The notes under the pieces: generated by a model
What the model saw: only the letters and a program-made list of their open reading frames with translations
Database searches by the model: none
Told to the model about the DNA's origin: nothing
Assembly: GCF_000164135.1 (NCBI RefSeq)
Contig: NZ_GG770553.1
Span: forward strand, 1,944,467-1,998,018
Source: Mycobacterium parascrofulaceum ATCC BAA-614
GTDB lineage: Bacteria > Actinomycetota > Actinomycetes > Mycobacteriales > Mycobacteriaceae
Direction: 5' to 3'
DNA: 53,552 bases
Made by a program: the position numbers and the translations under genes
Part shown: positions 25,438 through 33,276 of the stretch, piece by piece
How the letters are laid out: each line of letters begins with the position of its first letter
Position numbering within the stretch: the first letter of the stretch is position 1

Positions 25438-25475
25438 GGATCCCCGCGACCTTCCGGGATCCCCGCGACCTTCCG
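25438..25475. repeat. Two abutting 19-bp direct repeats
   Basis: GGATCCCCGCGACCTTCCG occurs twice without a gap (25438-25456 and 25457-25475), starting directly after the KAS stop codon. It lies in a convergent intergenic region and runs into the inverted repeat below. Confidence 0.9.
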
Positions 25476-25533
25476 CGAGATTGCGCTCAGGGTCGTGGAT
25501 GAGCCGCCAACCACAGCCGTGACGGCAATCTCG
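25476..25533. terminator. Long inverted repeat between convergent genes (CGAGATTGC...GCAATCTCG)
   Basis: CGAGATTGC (25476-25484) pairs with GCAATCTCG (25525-25533) across 40 bp that contain CCACAGCC. The same arms and inner CCACAGCC recur at 40585-40651, also between convergent genes. It probably acts as a bidirectional terminator or is a small dispersed palindromic element. Confidence 0.55.
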
Positions 25534-25553
25534 GCGCCAGACGGCGCGGCGCC

Positions 25554-27959
25554 TCACTGCAGTTGCACCGCGCGCTCGAGGTCCAGGATCTGCCGGGTGG
25601 TCTTGACCACCACGTCGGGGTTCAGGCTGATCGAGTCGATGCCGCAGCGAACCAGGAACTCGGCCATGTCCGGGTAGTCCGACGGCGCCTGACCGCACAG
25701 CCCGGAGTGAATCCCGTTGCGGCGGCAGCCCTCCACGGCCAGGCGGATCATCTCCTTGACGCCCTCGTCGCGTTCGTCGTAGTCGAAGGCCACGATCTCG
25801 CTGTCCCGGTCGACGCCGAGGGTCAGCTGGGTGAGGTCATTGGACCCGATGGAGAACCCGTCGAAGCGCTTGGCGAACTCGTCGATGAGGATGACGTTGT
25901 TGGGGATCTCGCACATCGCGTACACCCTGAGCCCGTTCTCCCCGCGGCGCAGGCCGTGTTTGGCCATCTCCGTCAGCACCAGGTCCGCCTCGGCCACCCG
26001 GCGCACGAACGGCAGCATCAGCACGACGTTGGTCAGCCCCATCTGTTCACGCACCCGTTTCATCGCCCGGCACTCCAGCGCGAATCCCTCGGCGTAGGCC
26101 GGGTGCGCATAGCGCGAGGCGCCGCGGAAGCCGATCATCGGGTTGCTCTCGGCCGCCTCGAAGTCGCTGCCGCCGACCAGGCTGGCGTACTCGTTGGTCT
26201 TGAAGTCCGACATCCGCACCACGACGGGCTTGGGCCAGAAGGCGGCGGCGATGGTGCCTATCCCTTCCGACAGGCGCTCCACGAAGAATTCGGCGCCGTC
26301 GGAATAGGCGTACGTCAGCGTTTCGATGGTCCGCCGGGCGTCGGGGTCGCTTACCCGGTCGGGGTGCAGCAGGGCCAGCGGGTGCACCCGGATGTACTCG
26401 TTGATGATGAACTCCATCCGGGCCAGCCCCACGCCGTCGTTCGGCAAAAACGACGTCTTGAACGCCAGATCCGGGTTACCGAGGTTGATCATGATCTCGG
26501 TGTGCGGGCGCTCCTGGTCCGACACCTCGGTGCGGTCGACGCGAAAGTCCAACGCGCCGCGGTAAACCCGCCCCGTGTCGCCCTCCACGCACGAGACCGT
26601 GACGACCTCGCCGTCGGGCACGCTGGTGGTGGCGTCACCCGCGCCGACGACGGCGGGGATGCCGAGCTCGCGGGCGATGATCGCCGCGTGGCAGGTGCGC
26701 CCGCCGCGGTTGGTGACGATGGCCGCGGCGATCTTCATGATGGGTTCCCAGTCGGGCGTGGTGATGTCGGCGACCAGCACGTCGCCGGGCCGGAACTCCG
26801 ACAGCTTCCCCAGGTTGTCCATCCGCCTGGCGACGCCCGTGGCGACCTTCTCGCCGACCGAGCGCCCCTCCGCGAGTACCTCCTTGCGTTCGGCGCCCTT
26901 GCCCTCGAGCACGTAGCTTTCGACCACCGTCTGGCTGCGCTGGGAGGCTGCGGTTTCGGGGCGCGCCTGGACGATGTAGAGCCGCCCGTCCAGACCGTCC
27001 TTCGCCCATTCGATGTCCATCGGCCGCCCGTAGTGGCTCTCGATGGCGCAGGCATAGCCCGCCAGCTCGAGGACGTCGTCGTCGGTGACGCAGAACCGGG
27101 CCCGGTCGGCCTTCGGCGTGGGAATGTTGCGGGTGGTGTTCTTCGTCTCGCCCTCGACGAAGATCATCTTGACCGCCTTGTCGCCGATGAGCCGGCGCAG
27201 CACCGCCCGGTGGCCGGCCTGATACGTCGGCTTGTGGACGTAGAACTCGTCGGGGTCGACGGCGCCCTGGACCACGTTTTCGCCGAGCCCGTAGGCGCCG
27301 GTGATGAATACGACGTCGTGGAAACCGGATTCGGTGTCCAGGGTGAACATCACCCCCGACGAGGCGAGGTCGGAGCGCACCATCTTCATGACGCCGATCG
27401 ACAGCGACACCTTGAAATGGTCGAAGTTCTGGTCGATCCGGTAGTGGATGGCCCGGTCGGTGAACAGGCTGGCGAAACACCGGCGGCAGGCGTCCAGCAG
27501 GCTCTCGGTTCCCTTGATGTTGAGGAAGGTCTCCTGCTGGCCGGCGAAGCTGGCGGTCGGCAGGTCTTCGGCGGTCGCCGAGCTGCGCACGGCCAGGCTG
27601 ACGTCTTCGCCGTATTCGTCCTGAAGTTGCCGGTAGGCGGCCGTGATCTCGGCGGCGAGTTCCGGGGGAAGCCCTGCGCCGTAGACGATTTCGCGGGCGC
27701 GCTTGCCCTTGCGTGCCAGCGCGGTCACGTCGTCGGCGTCGAGGTCGTCGAGCGCGGCGTGCAGCGCGTCCCAGGCCCCGGCGCTGTCCAGCATGTGGCG
27801 GTAGGCCTCGGCGGTGATCGCGAACCCGTGCGGGACCCGCACTCCCTGTCCGGTCAGCTTCTGGAACATCTCGCCCAGCGAGGCGTTCTTGCCGCCGACC
27901 AGCGGGACGTCGGCGATGCCGATCTCCTCGAAGAAGCGGACGTAGGTGAAATCGCTCAT
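25554..27959 (-). CDS. ppsA: Phosphoenolpyruvate synthase
   Basis: The 801-residue protein is a full-length PEP synthase (pyruvate + ATP + H2O to PEP + AMP + Pi). Domain order is an ATP-grasp N-terminus (LVGGKNASLGEMF, LAVRSSATAEDLPTASFAGQQ, IEWAKDGLDGRLYIVQARPE), a phosphohistidine domain with H424 in GGRTCHAAIIARELGIPAV, and a PEP-utilising TIM barrel (GSNDLTQLTLGVDRDS, GLCGQAPSDYPD with catalytic Cys). It lacks the extra features of PPDK. It is divergent from tgs1 across a DosR-box region. I infer that pyruvate is redirected to gluconeogenesis or PEP when glycolytic flux is altered. Confidence 0.94.
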   Translation of the reverse strand: MSDFTYVRFFEEIGIADVPLVGGKNASLGEMFQKLTGQGVRVPHGFAITAEAYRHMLDSAGAWDALHAALDDLDADDVTALARKGKRAREIVYGAGLPPELAAEITAAYRQLQDEYGEDVSLAVRSSATAEDLPTASFAGQQETFLNIKGTESLLDACRRCFASLFTDRAIHYRIDQNFDHFKVSLSIGVMKMVRSDLASSGVMFTLDTESGFHDVVFITGAYGLGENVVQGAVDPDEFYVHKPTYQAGHRAVLRRLIGDKAVKMIFVEGETKNTTRNIPTPKADRARFCVTDDDVLELAGYACAIESHYGRPMDIEWAKDGLDGRLYIVQARPETAASQRSQTVVESYVLEGKGAERKEVLAEGRSVGEKVATGVARRMDNLGKLSEFRPGDVLVADITTPDWEPIMKIAAAIVTNRGGRTCHAAIIARELGIPAVVGAGDATTSVPDGEVVTVSCVEGDTGRVYRGALDFRVDRTEVSDQERPHTEIMINLGNPDLAFKTSFLPNDGVGLARMEFIINEYIRVHPLALLHPDRVSDPDARRTIETLTYAYSDGAEFFVERLSEGIGTIAAAFWPKPVVVRMSDFKTNEYASLVGGSDFEAAESNPMIGFRGASRYAHPAYAEGFALECRAMKRVREQMGLTNVVLMLPFVRRVAEADLVLTEMAKHGLRRGENGLRVYAMCEIPNNVILIDEFAKRFDGFSIGSNDLTQLTLGVDRDSEIVAFDYDERDEGVKEMIRLAVEGCRRNGIHSGLCGQAPSDYPDMAEFLVRCGIDSISLNPDVVVKTTRQILDLERAVQLQ

Positions 27960-28128
27960 GGTGTTATTCCTCTGGCGGGTGGCATCAATGCGCTCCTTGG
28001 CGGCGGCAGCGGATCGACGTACGTCGGGCGGTGCGGTCGGTGCCGGGCGCGGCGGCGAAAGCCTCTGCCTCGCTGGTCGATAGCTCTCCCGTCACCCCCC
28101 TCACGATATGGCCGGGGGAGCGCCGCCA

Positions 28129-28171
28129 CAGCCGCCGTTGGGCCTCAGTAGTTGGGGACTTACGGCCCTGC
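28129..28171 (+). promoter_or_regulatory. DosR boxes upstream of tgs1
   Basis: The box at 28152-28171, TTGGGGACTTACGGCCCTGC, is one of the closest to consensus in the window. A second site at 28129-28148, best read on the minus strand with core GGCCCAACGG, lies 23 bp away. The strong box ends 32 bp before the tgs1 ATG. The other side of the 244-bp gap (27960-28128, before ppsA) shows no further convincing site. Confidence 0.75.
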
Positions 28172-28203
28172 CAGCGGGGCATCGCGGCGCGGAAAGTAGC
28201 ACC

Positions 28204-29580
28204 ATGGAGCAGTTGACCGCGCTCGATGCCGGCTTCCTGGAGGTCGAGGACTCGGATCCGCACGTGAGCCTGGCGGTCGGCGCGGCGTCGATCGTGGAGG
28301 GCCCGGCCCCGACGCACGAGGAGTTCGTGGCCGCGTTCGCCGCACGGGTCGAGACGATCCCGCGCTGCAGGCAGGTCCTGCGCACGCATCCGCTCGACCT
28401 GCGGCCACCGGAATGGGTGGACGATCCGCACTTCGACCTCGCAGGCCACCTGCACCGCATCGCGTTGCCGCACCCGGGCGGGGACCCGGAGCTGTTCGAG
28501 ATGATCGCGTCGCTGATGGAGCGCCGGCTCGACCGCGAGCGTCCGCTCTGGGAGTGCTGGATCATCGAGGGGCTCAGCGAAAGCCGGTGGGCGCTGCTCA
28601 CCAAGGTCCATCACTGCATCGCCGACGGCATCGCGACGACGCAACTGCTGGCGAAGTTCAGCGACGACGGTGACCGCGACACCTTCGCGGCCGACGTCGG
28701 CGCCGCCAGGAAGGGGGCCCGGCCCCCGGCGGGCCTCACCCTCAACCCGCTGAGCTGGGCGAGCGCACTCGCCCGGAGCGCGTTCGGTGCGGTCACCGCG
28801 GCCGAACACGCGGCGATCGGCGCGGCCGAGCTGGCGGCCGGGCTGCTGCACCCGGCCCCCGAATCGTCGCTGAACGGGCCGGTTACCACGATGCGGCGGT
28901 ACAGCGCGGCCCGGGCCCGGCTCACCGACATGCACAAGGTCGCCCGGGCGTTCGGGGTCACGCTGAACGACGTTGCGCTGGCGGCGATCACGAACAGCTA
29001 TCGCGCCGTCTTGCTGGCGCGCGGGGAACACCCCGGCCGCGACTCGTTGCGCACGCTGGTGCCCGTGTCGGTCCGCGCGGTGGACCACTTCAACGTCGCC
29101 GGCAACCGGGTCTCGGCGATGCTGCCGTTGTTGCCGGTCGACGAGGAGGACCCGGTGCGGCAGCTCAAGCTGGTCCACGATCGGCTCACCCGCGCCAAGG
29201 CCAGCGGTCAGAGCGAAGGGGGCTCGGCGGTGGTGGTGGCGGCCAAGCGCACCCCGTTTGCTCTGTCGGCGTGGACGATTCGGTTGCTGTCGCGGTTTCC
29301 GCAGCGGGCGGTGGTCGCGTTGGCGACCAATGTTCCGGGTCCGCGGAGCCGGCAGCGGCTGATGGGCCGCCGGGTGCTGGAGCTGCTCCCGGTCCCGCCG
29401 ATCGCCCTTCAGGTGCGCACCGGCATTGCGATGCTCAGCTACGCCGATACGTTCGTCTTCGGCATCACCGCGGACTACGACACGGCGCCCGACATCGACA
29501 CGCTCGCTACCGGCATCGAGCAGGGCATGGCGCAACTGGTCGCGGCCGCCCGCGCCCGGCGGCGCCGCAAGTCGTCATGA
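28204..29580 (+). CDS. tgs1: Diacylglycerol O-acyltransferase / wax ester synthase Tgs1
   Basis: The 458-residue WS/DGAT-family enzyme makes triacylglycerol from acyl-CoA and diacylglycerol. The catalytic HHxxxDG motif is H136-H137-x3-D141-G142 (KVHHCIADG). Other family blocks are LDAGFLEVEDSDPHVSLA, PLWECWIIEGL, LNDVALAAITNSYR, RTLVPVSVRA and VVALATNVPGPRS. Gene order and sequence best fit Tgs1 (Rv3130c), the DosR-induced triacylglycerol synthase of dormant M. tuberculosis. A GGAAAG site precedes ATG 28204. Its stop codon overlaps that of the convergent PAS-ANTAR gene within TCATGA. Confidence 0.92.
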   Translation: MEQLTALDAGFLEVEDSDPHVSLAVGAASIVEGPAPTHEEFVAAFAARVETIPRCRQVLRTHPLDLRPPEWVDDPHFDLAGHLHRIALPHPGGDPELFEMIASLMERRLDRERPLWECWIIEGLSESRWALLTKVHHCIADGIATTQLLAKFSDDGDRDTFAADVGAARKGARPPAGLTLNPLSWASALARSAFGAVTAAEHAAIGAAELAAGLLHPAPESSLNGPVTTMRRYSAARARLTDMHKVARAFGVTLNDVALAAITNSYRAVLLARGEHPGRDSLRTLVPVSVRAVDHFNVAGNRVSAMLPLLPVDEEDPVRQLKLVHDRLTRAKASGQSEGGSAVVVAAKRTPFALSAWTIRLLSRFPQRAVVALATNVPGPRSRQRLMGRRVLELLPVPPIALQVRTGIAMLSYADTFVFGITADYDTAPDIDTLATGIEQGMAQLVAAARARRRRKSS

Positions 29581-30255
29581 CTGTTCGGCCTGGGCGACGC
29601 GCTCGTGGGCGGTCAGCAGCAGGTGGTCGAATTCGGTCTGGGCGTTCAGCCGCAGGCCGGCGTCGCGGAAGTCCTCGACGATCTGCTCGGCCAGCGGGCG
29701 CAGCTTGATGTTCGCCTCCTGCGAAAGCCATCTCAGCAATTCGAACGCCGCGTCCTCGCTGATGCCGTAGACGAGCATCAGCATGCCCTTGGCCTGCTCG
29801 ATGCCGGCCCGGTTCTCGTTGATCTCGGCCAGCCGCGCGCTGACGGCGTCCTCGTCGGCCTGTCCCGGGGCGGGTGAGACGTCGATGTAGAACCCGTGCG
29901 TGCCCACCACGTCCCCGTCGTCGTCGAAGAGCCGGTCACCCACCACGACCACGTGGCGCACGTTGCCGGCGGTGTCGACGATGCGATGCCGGGTGCTGAA
30001 GGCCTGGCGGGTGTTGACGATCTGGTCGATGGTGGCCGCGACCTGGCCGCGGTCCTGCGGATGCTTGTGGGAGAGCACGAGATCGGTGGTGGGCGTGACG
30101 CTGCCGGGCTCGTACCCGTGCAGCCGCTGCACCTGCTCCGACCACTCCCAGCGCTGGTCGGTGAAGTAGAAGCGAAACCAGCCGGCCGGTTGTGCGGCGC
30201 CGCCCGCCAACGCCTGTTCCACGTTCGCCGTTTGACCGTCGAGTTCCCACTTCAT
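29575..30255 (-). CDS. PAS-ANTAR RNA-binding antiterminator regulator
   Basis: The 226-residue protein has a PAS domain (~20-130; GWFRFYFTDQRWEWSEQVQR, HPQDRGQVAATID, VVVGDRLFDDDGDVVG) and an ANTAR helical domain (~145-210; NRAGIEQAKGMLMLVYGIS, EDAAFELLRWLSQEANIKL). Such proteins bind paired hexaloop hairpins in nascent RNA to prevent termination in response to a PAS-sensed signal. The target is unknown. The start is ATG 30255; longer readings add a basic, low-complexity leader. It is convergent with tgs1, the last 6 bp of the two genes overlapping, and co-directional with hsp18 upstream. Confidence 0.87.
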   Translation of the reverse strand: MKWELDGQTANVEQALAGGAAQPAGWFRFYFTDQRWEWSEQVQRLHGYEPGSVTPTTDLVLSHKHPQDRGQVAATIDQIVNTRQAFSTRHRIVDTAGNVRHVVVVGDRLFDDDGDVVGTHGFYIDVSPAPGQADEDAVSARLAEINENRAGIEQAKGMLMLVYGISEDAAFELLRWLSQEANIKLRPLAEQIVEDFRDAGLRLNAQTEFDHLLLTAHERVAQAEQS

Positions 30256-30355
30256 TTCACACCCGGTATCGATAAGAGCCGTTGGCCTGAAGCCGGTTTG
30301 GGTGGGGCGGCGGCGCGGGTGCCGAGCACGGACCCGGGACCGCCGCCCTTCCCGA

Positions 30356-30805
30356 TCAGGCGTTGATGACCTCGTGCTGCTTGGCGTTTTCGTCGATGGC
30401 CGTCCGCGCGTCACCGTGCTCGACGGTGATCTTGCGCGGCTTGGCCCGTTCGGCGACCGGAATGCGCAGGCGCAGAACGCCTTCGCGGTAGGACGCCTCG
30501 ATCTTCTCGGTGTCGAGGTTCTCGCCGAGCACCAGTTGCCGGCTGAACACGCCGCGCGGCCGCTCGGTCGCGAGCATCTCGCGGTTGGGGTCGAGGGCGG
30601 GCCGCTCGGCGCGCACCGTCACCACGTTGCGCTCGATGTCGATGTCCAGGGAGTTGGCGTCGATGCCGGGCAGGTCGAACTCGACGACGAACTCCTCGCC
30701 CTGGCGCCACGCGTCCATCGGCATCACCGCCGGCCGGGCGGCCGTACCGAACACCTGGTGCGCAAAGCGGTCGAGGTCACGGAAGGGGTCGCTCCGCATC
30801 AGCAT
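30356..30805 (-). CDS. hsp18: Small heat-shock protein Hsp18 (18-kDa antigen type)
   Basis: The 149-residue alpha-crystallin (Hsp20) chaperone has the N-terminus [18 protein letters not shown] and core [20 protein letters not shown], very like the M. leprae/M. avium 18-kDa antigen and distinct from M. tuberculosis HspX. The ACD strand motif [18 protein letters not shown] is present. ATG 30805 with AGAGGTG upstream is preferred over GTG 30814. The gene is divergent from a MerR regulator and has a good promoter at 30873-30901. It probably acts as a holdase under heat or other stress. Confidence 0.94.
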   Translation of the reverse strand: MLMRSDPFRDLDRFAHQVFGTAARPAVMPMDAWRQGEEFVVEFDLPGIDANSLDIDIERNVVTVRAERPALDPNREMLATERPRGVFSRQLVLGENLDTEKIEASYREGVLRLRIPVAERAKPRKITVEHGDARTAIDENAKQHEVINA

Positions 30806-30850
30806 GGTGGTCACCTCTCACTCCAATCTAGGCTGTGGTCTGGTTATTAC

Positions 30851-30868
30851 CTATGTCCAACGACATAG
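30851..30868. promoter_or_regulatory. Inverted repeat near the hsp18 transcription start
   Basis: CTATGTC-CAAC-GACATAG is a perfect 7-bp inverted repeat placed over the predicted start of the hsp18 transcript. It is a candidate operator for the divergent MerR regulator or another heat-shock repressor. Confidence 0.5.
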
Positions 30869-30872
30869 ATTT

Positions 30873-30901
30873 TATATAGCACCGTCGACACAGTGGTGCA
30901 A
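30873..30901 (-). promoter_or_regulatory. hsp18 promoter (-35 TTGCAC, -10 TATATA)
   Basis: On the minus strand TTGCAC (30901-30896) is followed after 17 bp by TATATA (30878-30873) in an unusually AT-rich stretch for this genome. This is the clearest sigma-70-type promoter in the window. The predicted start is near 30866, giving a leader of about 60 nt. Confidence 0.65.
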
Positions 30902-30906
30902 CTGTG
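30889..30906. promoter_or_regulatory. Inverted repeat over the hsp18 -35 box
   Basis: CACAGT-GGTGCA-ACTGTG, 6-bp arms with a 6-bp centre, covers the -35 element. Together with the repeat at 30851-30868 it gives two candidate operators flanking the promoter core, about 38 bp apart. Confidence 0.45.
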
Positions 30907-30949
30907 ATAAATAGATTTTCTGAGCCAGCTAGCTTCGAGGAGACGCGTG

Positions 30950-31333
30950 ATGACCGATCAACGCCGCGATTCCGGCGCCCCGGCGCCCGATCACGGCGTG
31001 TACGGCATCTCGGTGGCCGCCGAGCTGTCGGGCATCGCGGTGCAGTCGTTGCGCCTGTACGAACGTCATGGACTGGTCACACCGGCGCGCAGCGACGGCG
31101 GAACGCGGCGCTACAGCGCCGCCGACCTGGCAAGGCTCAGGCGCATCAGCGAGCTGGTCGACGCCGGCATCAACCTGGCCGGCGTGGCCCGCATCCTCGA
31201 CCTCGAGGACCACAACGCGACGCTGGCGGCGGCCAACACCGACCTGCGGACCACCAATCGGAGCCTGCGCAAGGCCGCCGGGACGGCGAGGTTCGCGGAC
31301 GCGGCCACCGAACCCGGCGATCGGGACGCGTGA
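30950..31333 (+). CDS. MerR-family regulator (HspR-like), divergent from hsp18
   Basis: The 127-residue protein has the MerR winged-helix signature: YGISVAAELSGIAVQSLRLY, ERHGLVTPARSDGGTRRYSA, then DLARLRRISELVDAGINLAG and a coiled-coil helix (ATLAAANTDLRTTNRSLRKA). It lacks a C-terminal effector domain, as HspR does. GAGGAG precedes GTG 30947/ATG 30950. Its location suggests that it controls hsp18 and itself. The HAIR consensus CTTGAGT-N7-ACTCAAG is not present between the genes, so its operator would differ from that of classical HspR. Confidence 0.88.
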   Translation: MTDQRRDSGAPAPDHGVYGISVAAELSGIAVQSLRLYERHGLVTPARSDGGTRRYSAADLARLRRISELVDAGINLAGVARILDLEDHNATLAAANTDLRTTNRSLRKAAGTARFADAATEPGDRDA

Positions 31334-31409
31334 GGCCACCGCCGCCCGGGATTGCGCTCACCGACATCGGGTACCCAGCGTGCTGGGCCCCGGAGTTGAA
31401 GGAGACGCA

Positions 31410-31946
31410 ATGGGAGAGGTGGCGGAAGCCAAGACCGAGGTGGTCGACGGCGCACGGCGCGAAGCGGACGCATACCGCGGCGAGGCGCCCCGGCCGCTGG
31501 GCGGCTACCTGGCGGTGCTGGTGACCTACAGCGCCGTCGTCGCCGTCGCGACCGTGGCCGCGCTGCTCACCGGGCGCACGCTGCCGACGCGGTGGCGCGT
31601 TCAGGACCTGATCACGGTGACCCTGGGCACCCACAAGCTCTCGCGGACGCTGGCCAAGGACGCGGTCACCAGCCCGTTGCGCGCGCCCTTCACCCGCTTC
31701 GCGGGCAGCGGCGGCCCGGCCGAGGTGATGGAGGAGGTCCGGGACGAGAGCCCGGTGCGGCACAGCCTGGGCGAGCTGCTGACCTGCCCGTTCTGCCTGG
31801 ACATGTGGGTGGCCACCGGGTTCGCCATCGGCCTGGTGTTCGCGCCGCGCTACACGCGCCTGGTCGCCGGCGTCTTCACGGTGCTGACCGGCGCCGACTT
31901 CCTGCAGCTGGCCTACGCGATGGCCCAGCAGGCGGCCGAGGGCTGA
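31410..31946 (+). CDS. DUF1360 membrane protein
   Basis: The 178-residue protein has a first membrane segment at ~32-53 (YLAVLVTYSAVVAVATVAAL), the DUF1360 motif ITVTLGTHKLSRTLAKDAVT, CPFCLDMWVATGFAIGLVF with a conserved Cys pair, and a final hydrophobic segment. The family is known from Bacillus sporulation proteins and actinobacteria; its function is undefined. GAAGGAGACG precedes the ATG. It follows the MerR gene by 76 bp and is convergent with the NDH-2-like gene, 7 bp away. Confidence 0.85.
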   Translation: MGEVAEAKTEVVDGARREADAYRGEAPRPLGGYLAVLVTYSAVVAVATVAALLTGRTLPTRWRVQDLITVTLGTHKLSRTLAKDAVTSPLRAPFTRFAGSGGPAEVMEEVRDESPVRHSLGELLTCPFCLDMWVATGFAIGLVFAPRYTRLVAGVFTVLTGADFLQLAYAMAQQAAEG

Positions 31947-31953
31947 GCGGCCC

Positions 31954-33276
31954 TCAGCCGGTCTTCGGCATCGGGATGCCCTCGCTGGCCGCGAATTGGG
32001 CGTCCTCCTCCGACGCCAAGCCGATGGAGACCACCGACCTGGCGAACAGGAGGTCGGTGAGGTAGGCCAGCGACACGGCCCAGCGGTTGACCCCCCGCGG
32101 GATCGCGTAGAGGTGGTAGGACCTGGTCACGATCTTCGCCGGTAAGCCCGACAGGTGAATGTTCAGCGGGTTGGCCACCGCGTGCCACGGGCCCAGGTCG
32201 ACCACCAGGCCCAGGTTGCGGTGCTTGTACTCCTTGGGGGCGCCCCGGAAATAGGAGGGGCCGAGGCTGGCAGCGACGTTACGGGCCAGCACTTTGCCCT
32301 GGCGGGTCGCGTGCTGTGCGGTCGGCGGGGTGATCTTGCCGGGCTGGGTCAGATCGGGGACCGCGGCGGCGTCGCCGGCCGCGAACACGTCCGGGTGGTC
32401 GGGCACCTGCAGGTCGGCCCTGACCTTGAGCCGGCCCCGTTCGGTCGGCAGCCCGAGGTCCTGGATCAGCGGGGCGCCGGTGACACCGGTCACCCAGGCC
32501 ACGGTGCGCGTCTCGATGCGCGAATCATCGCTGAGCACAACGTGATCCGCGTGTGCCTCCTTGAGCGTCAGGCCGAGCCGGACGTCGATGCCGCGCCGGC
32601 GCAGCACCTTTTGCGCGGCGTCGCCCAGCTTCTTGCCGACCTCCGGCATCACCTGCTCGGCCAGGTCGAGGAGCACGAAGCGAACCGCGGCGGGGTCGAA
32701 CCGCATCTGCTTGGCGGCGGCGTCCGCCAACGCGCGCAGCTGCGCCACCAACTCGGTGCCCGAATAGGAGGCCCCCACCACGACGACGGTGCGCCGGGCC
32801 GCCGCCACCCGCGGGTCGTCGTCGATGTTGGCCAGCTCCAGCTGCTCGACGAAATGGTCGCGCAGGTAAAGGGCCTCGGCGGTGGTCTTCAGGCCGCGCG
32901 CGCAGGTCGCGAGTCCCGGCACATCGAAAAGCCGTGTCACCGAACCCGGTGTGAGCACCAACCGGTCCCAGCGCATGGTGTGGCTGCGTTCTTCGGGATC
33001 GCACCATGTCAGGGTGTGCCGCGCGAAGTCGACGCCGTCGACGCGGCCGCGCACCGCGTGCACGCCCTTGAGGGTGTTGGCCAGCGGGATCGCCACGAAC
33101 CGGGCATCGACCACCCCGCCCGCGACGTCGGGCAACAACGGGGTGTACAGCATGTAGTCCACCGGGGAGATGATCGTGATGTCGACCTCGGCGCGCCGCC
33201 GGCGCAGGATGCGGGCCAGGCGCTGCGCGCAGGTGAATCCGGTGAAGCCGCTGCCAACGATCACGATTGAGGTCAC
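31954..33276 (-). CDS. NDH-2-like FAD-dependent NAD(P)H dehydrogenase
   Basis: The 440-residue pyridine nucleotide-disulfide oxidoreductase-fold protein has an FAD motif IVIVGSGFTG at the N-terminus, SPVDYMLYTPLLPDVAGGVV, a second dinucleotide fold VVVVGASYSGTEL and VFAAGDAAAVPD, then a C-terminal membrane-association region (VNRWAVSLAYLTDLLFARS). It would oxidise NADH with quinone at the membrane, similar to mycobacterial Ndh/Rv1812c-type proteins. The start is GTG 33276; TTG 33279 is possible. No strong ribosome site is visible, which fits a leaderless transcript. Confidence 0.87.
   Translation of the reverse strand: MTSIVIVGSGFTGFTCAQRLARILRRRRAEVDITIISPVDYMLYTPLLPDVAGGVVDARFVAIPLANTLKGVHAVRGRVDGVDFARHTLTWCDPEERSHTMRWDRLVLTPGSVTRLFDVPGLATCARGLKTTAEALYLRDHFVEQLELANIDDDPRVAAARRTVVVVGASYSGTELVAQLRALADAAAKQMRFDPAAVRFVLLDLAEQVMPEVGKKLGDAAQKVLRRRGIDVRLGLTLKEAHADHVVLSDDSRIETRTVAWVTGVTGAPLIQDLGLPTERGRLKVRADLQVPDHPDVFAAGDAAAVPDLTQPGKITPPTAQHATRQGKVLARNVAASLGPSYFRGAPKEYKHRNLGLVVDLGPWHAVANPLNIHLSGLPAKIVTRSYHLYAIPRGVNRWAVSLAYLTDLLFARSVVSIGLASEEDAQFAASEGIPMPKTG

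Noticed and set aside
30273..30292. DosR-like core GGCCAACGGCTC on the minus strand before the PAS-ANTAR gene
   Set aside because: It matches about 10 of 14 core positions but lies only about 18 bp from the start codon and has no paired box, so it cannot act in the usual promoter geometry.
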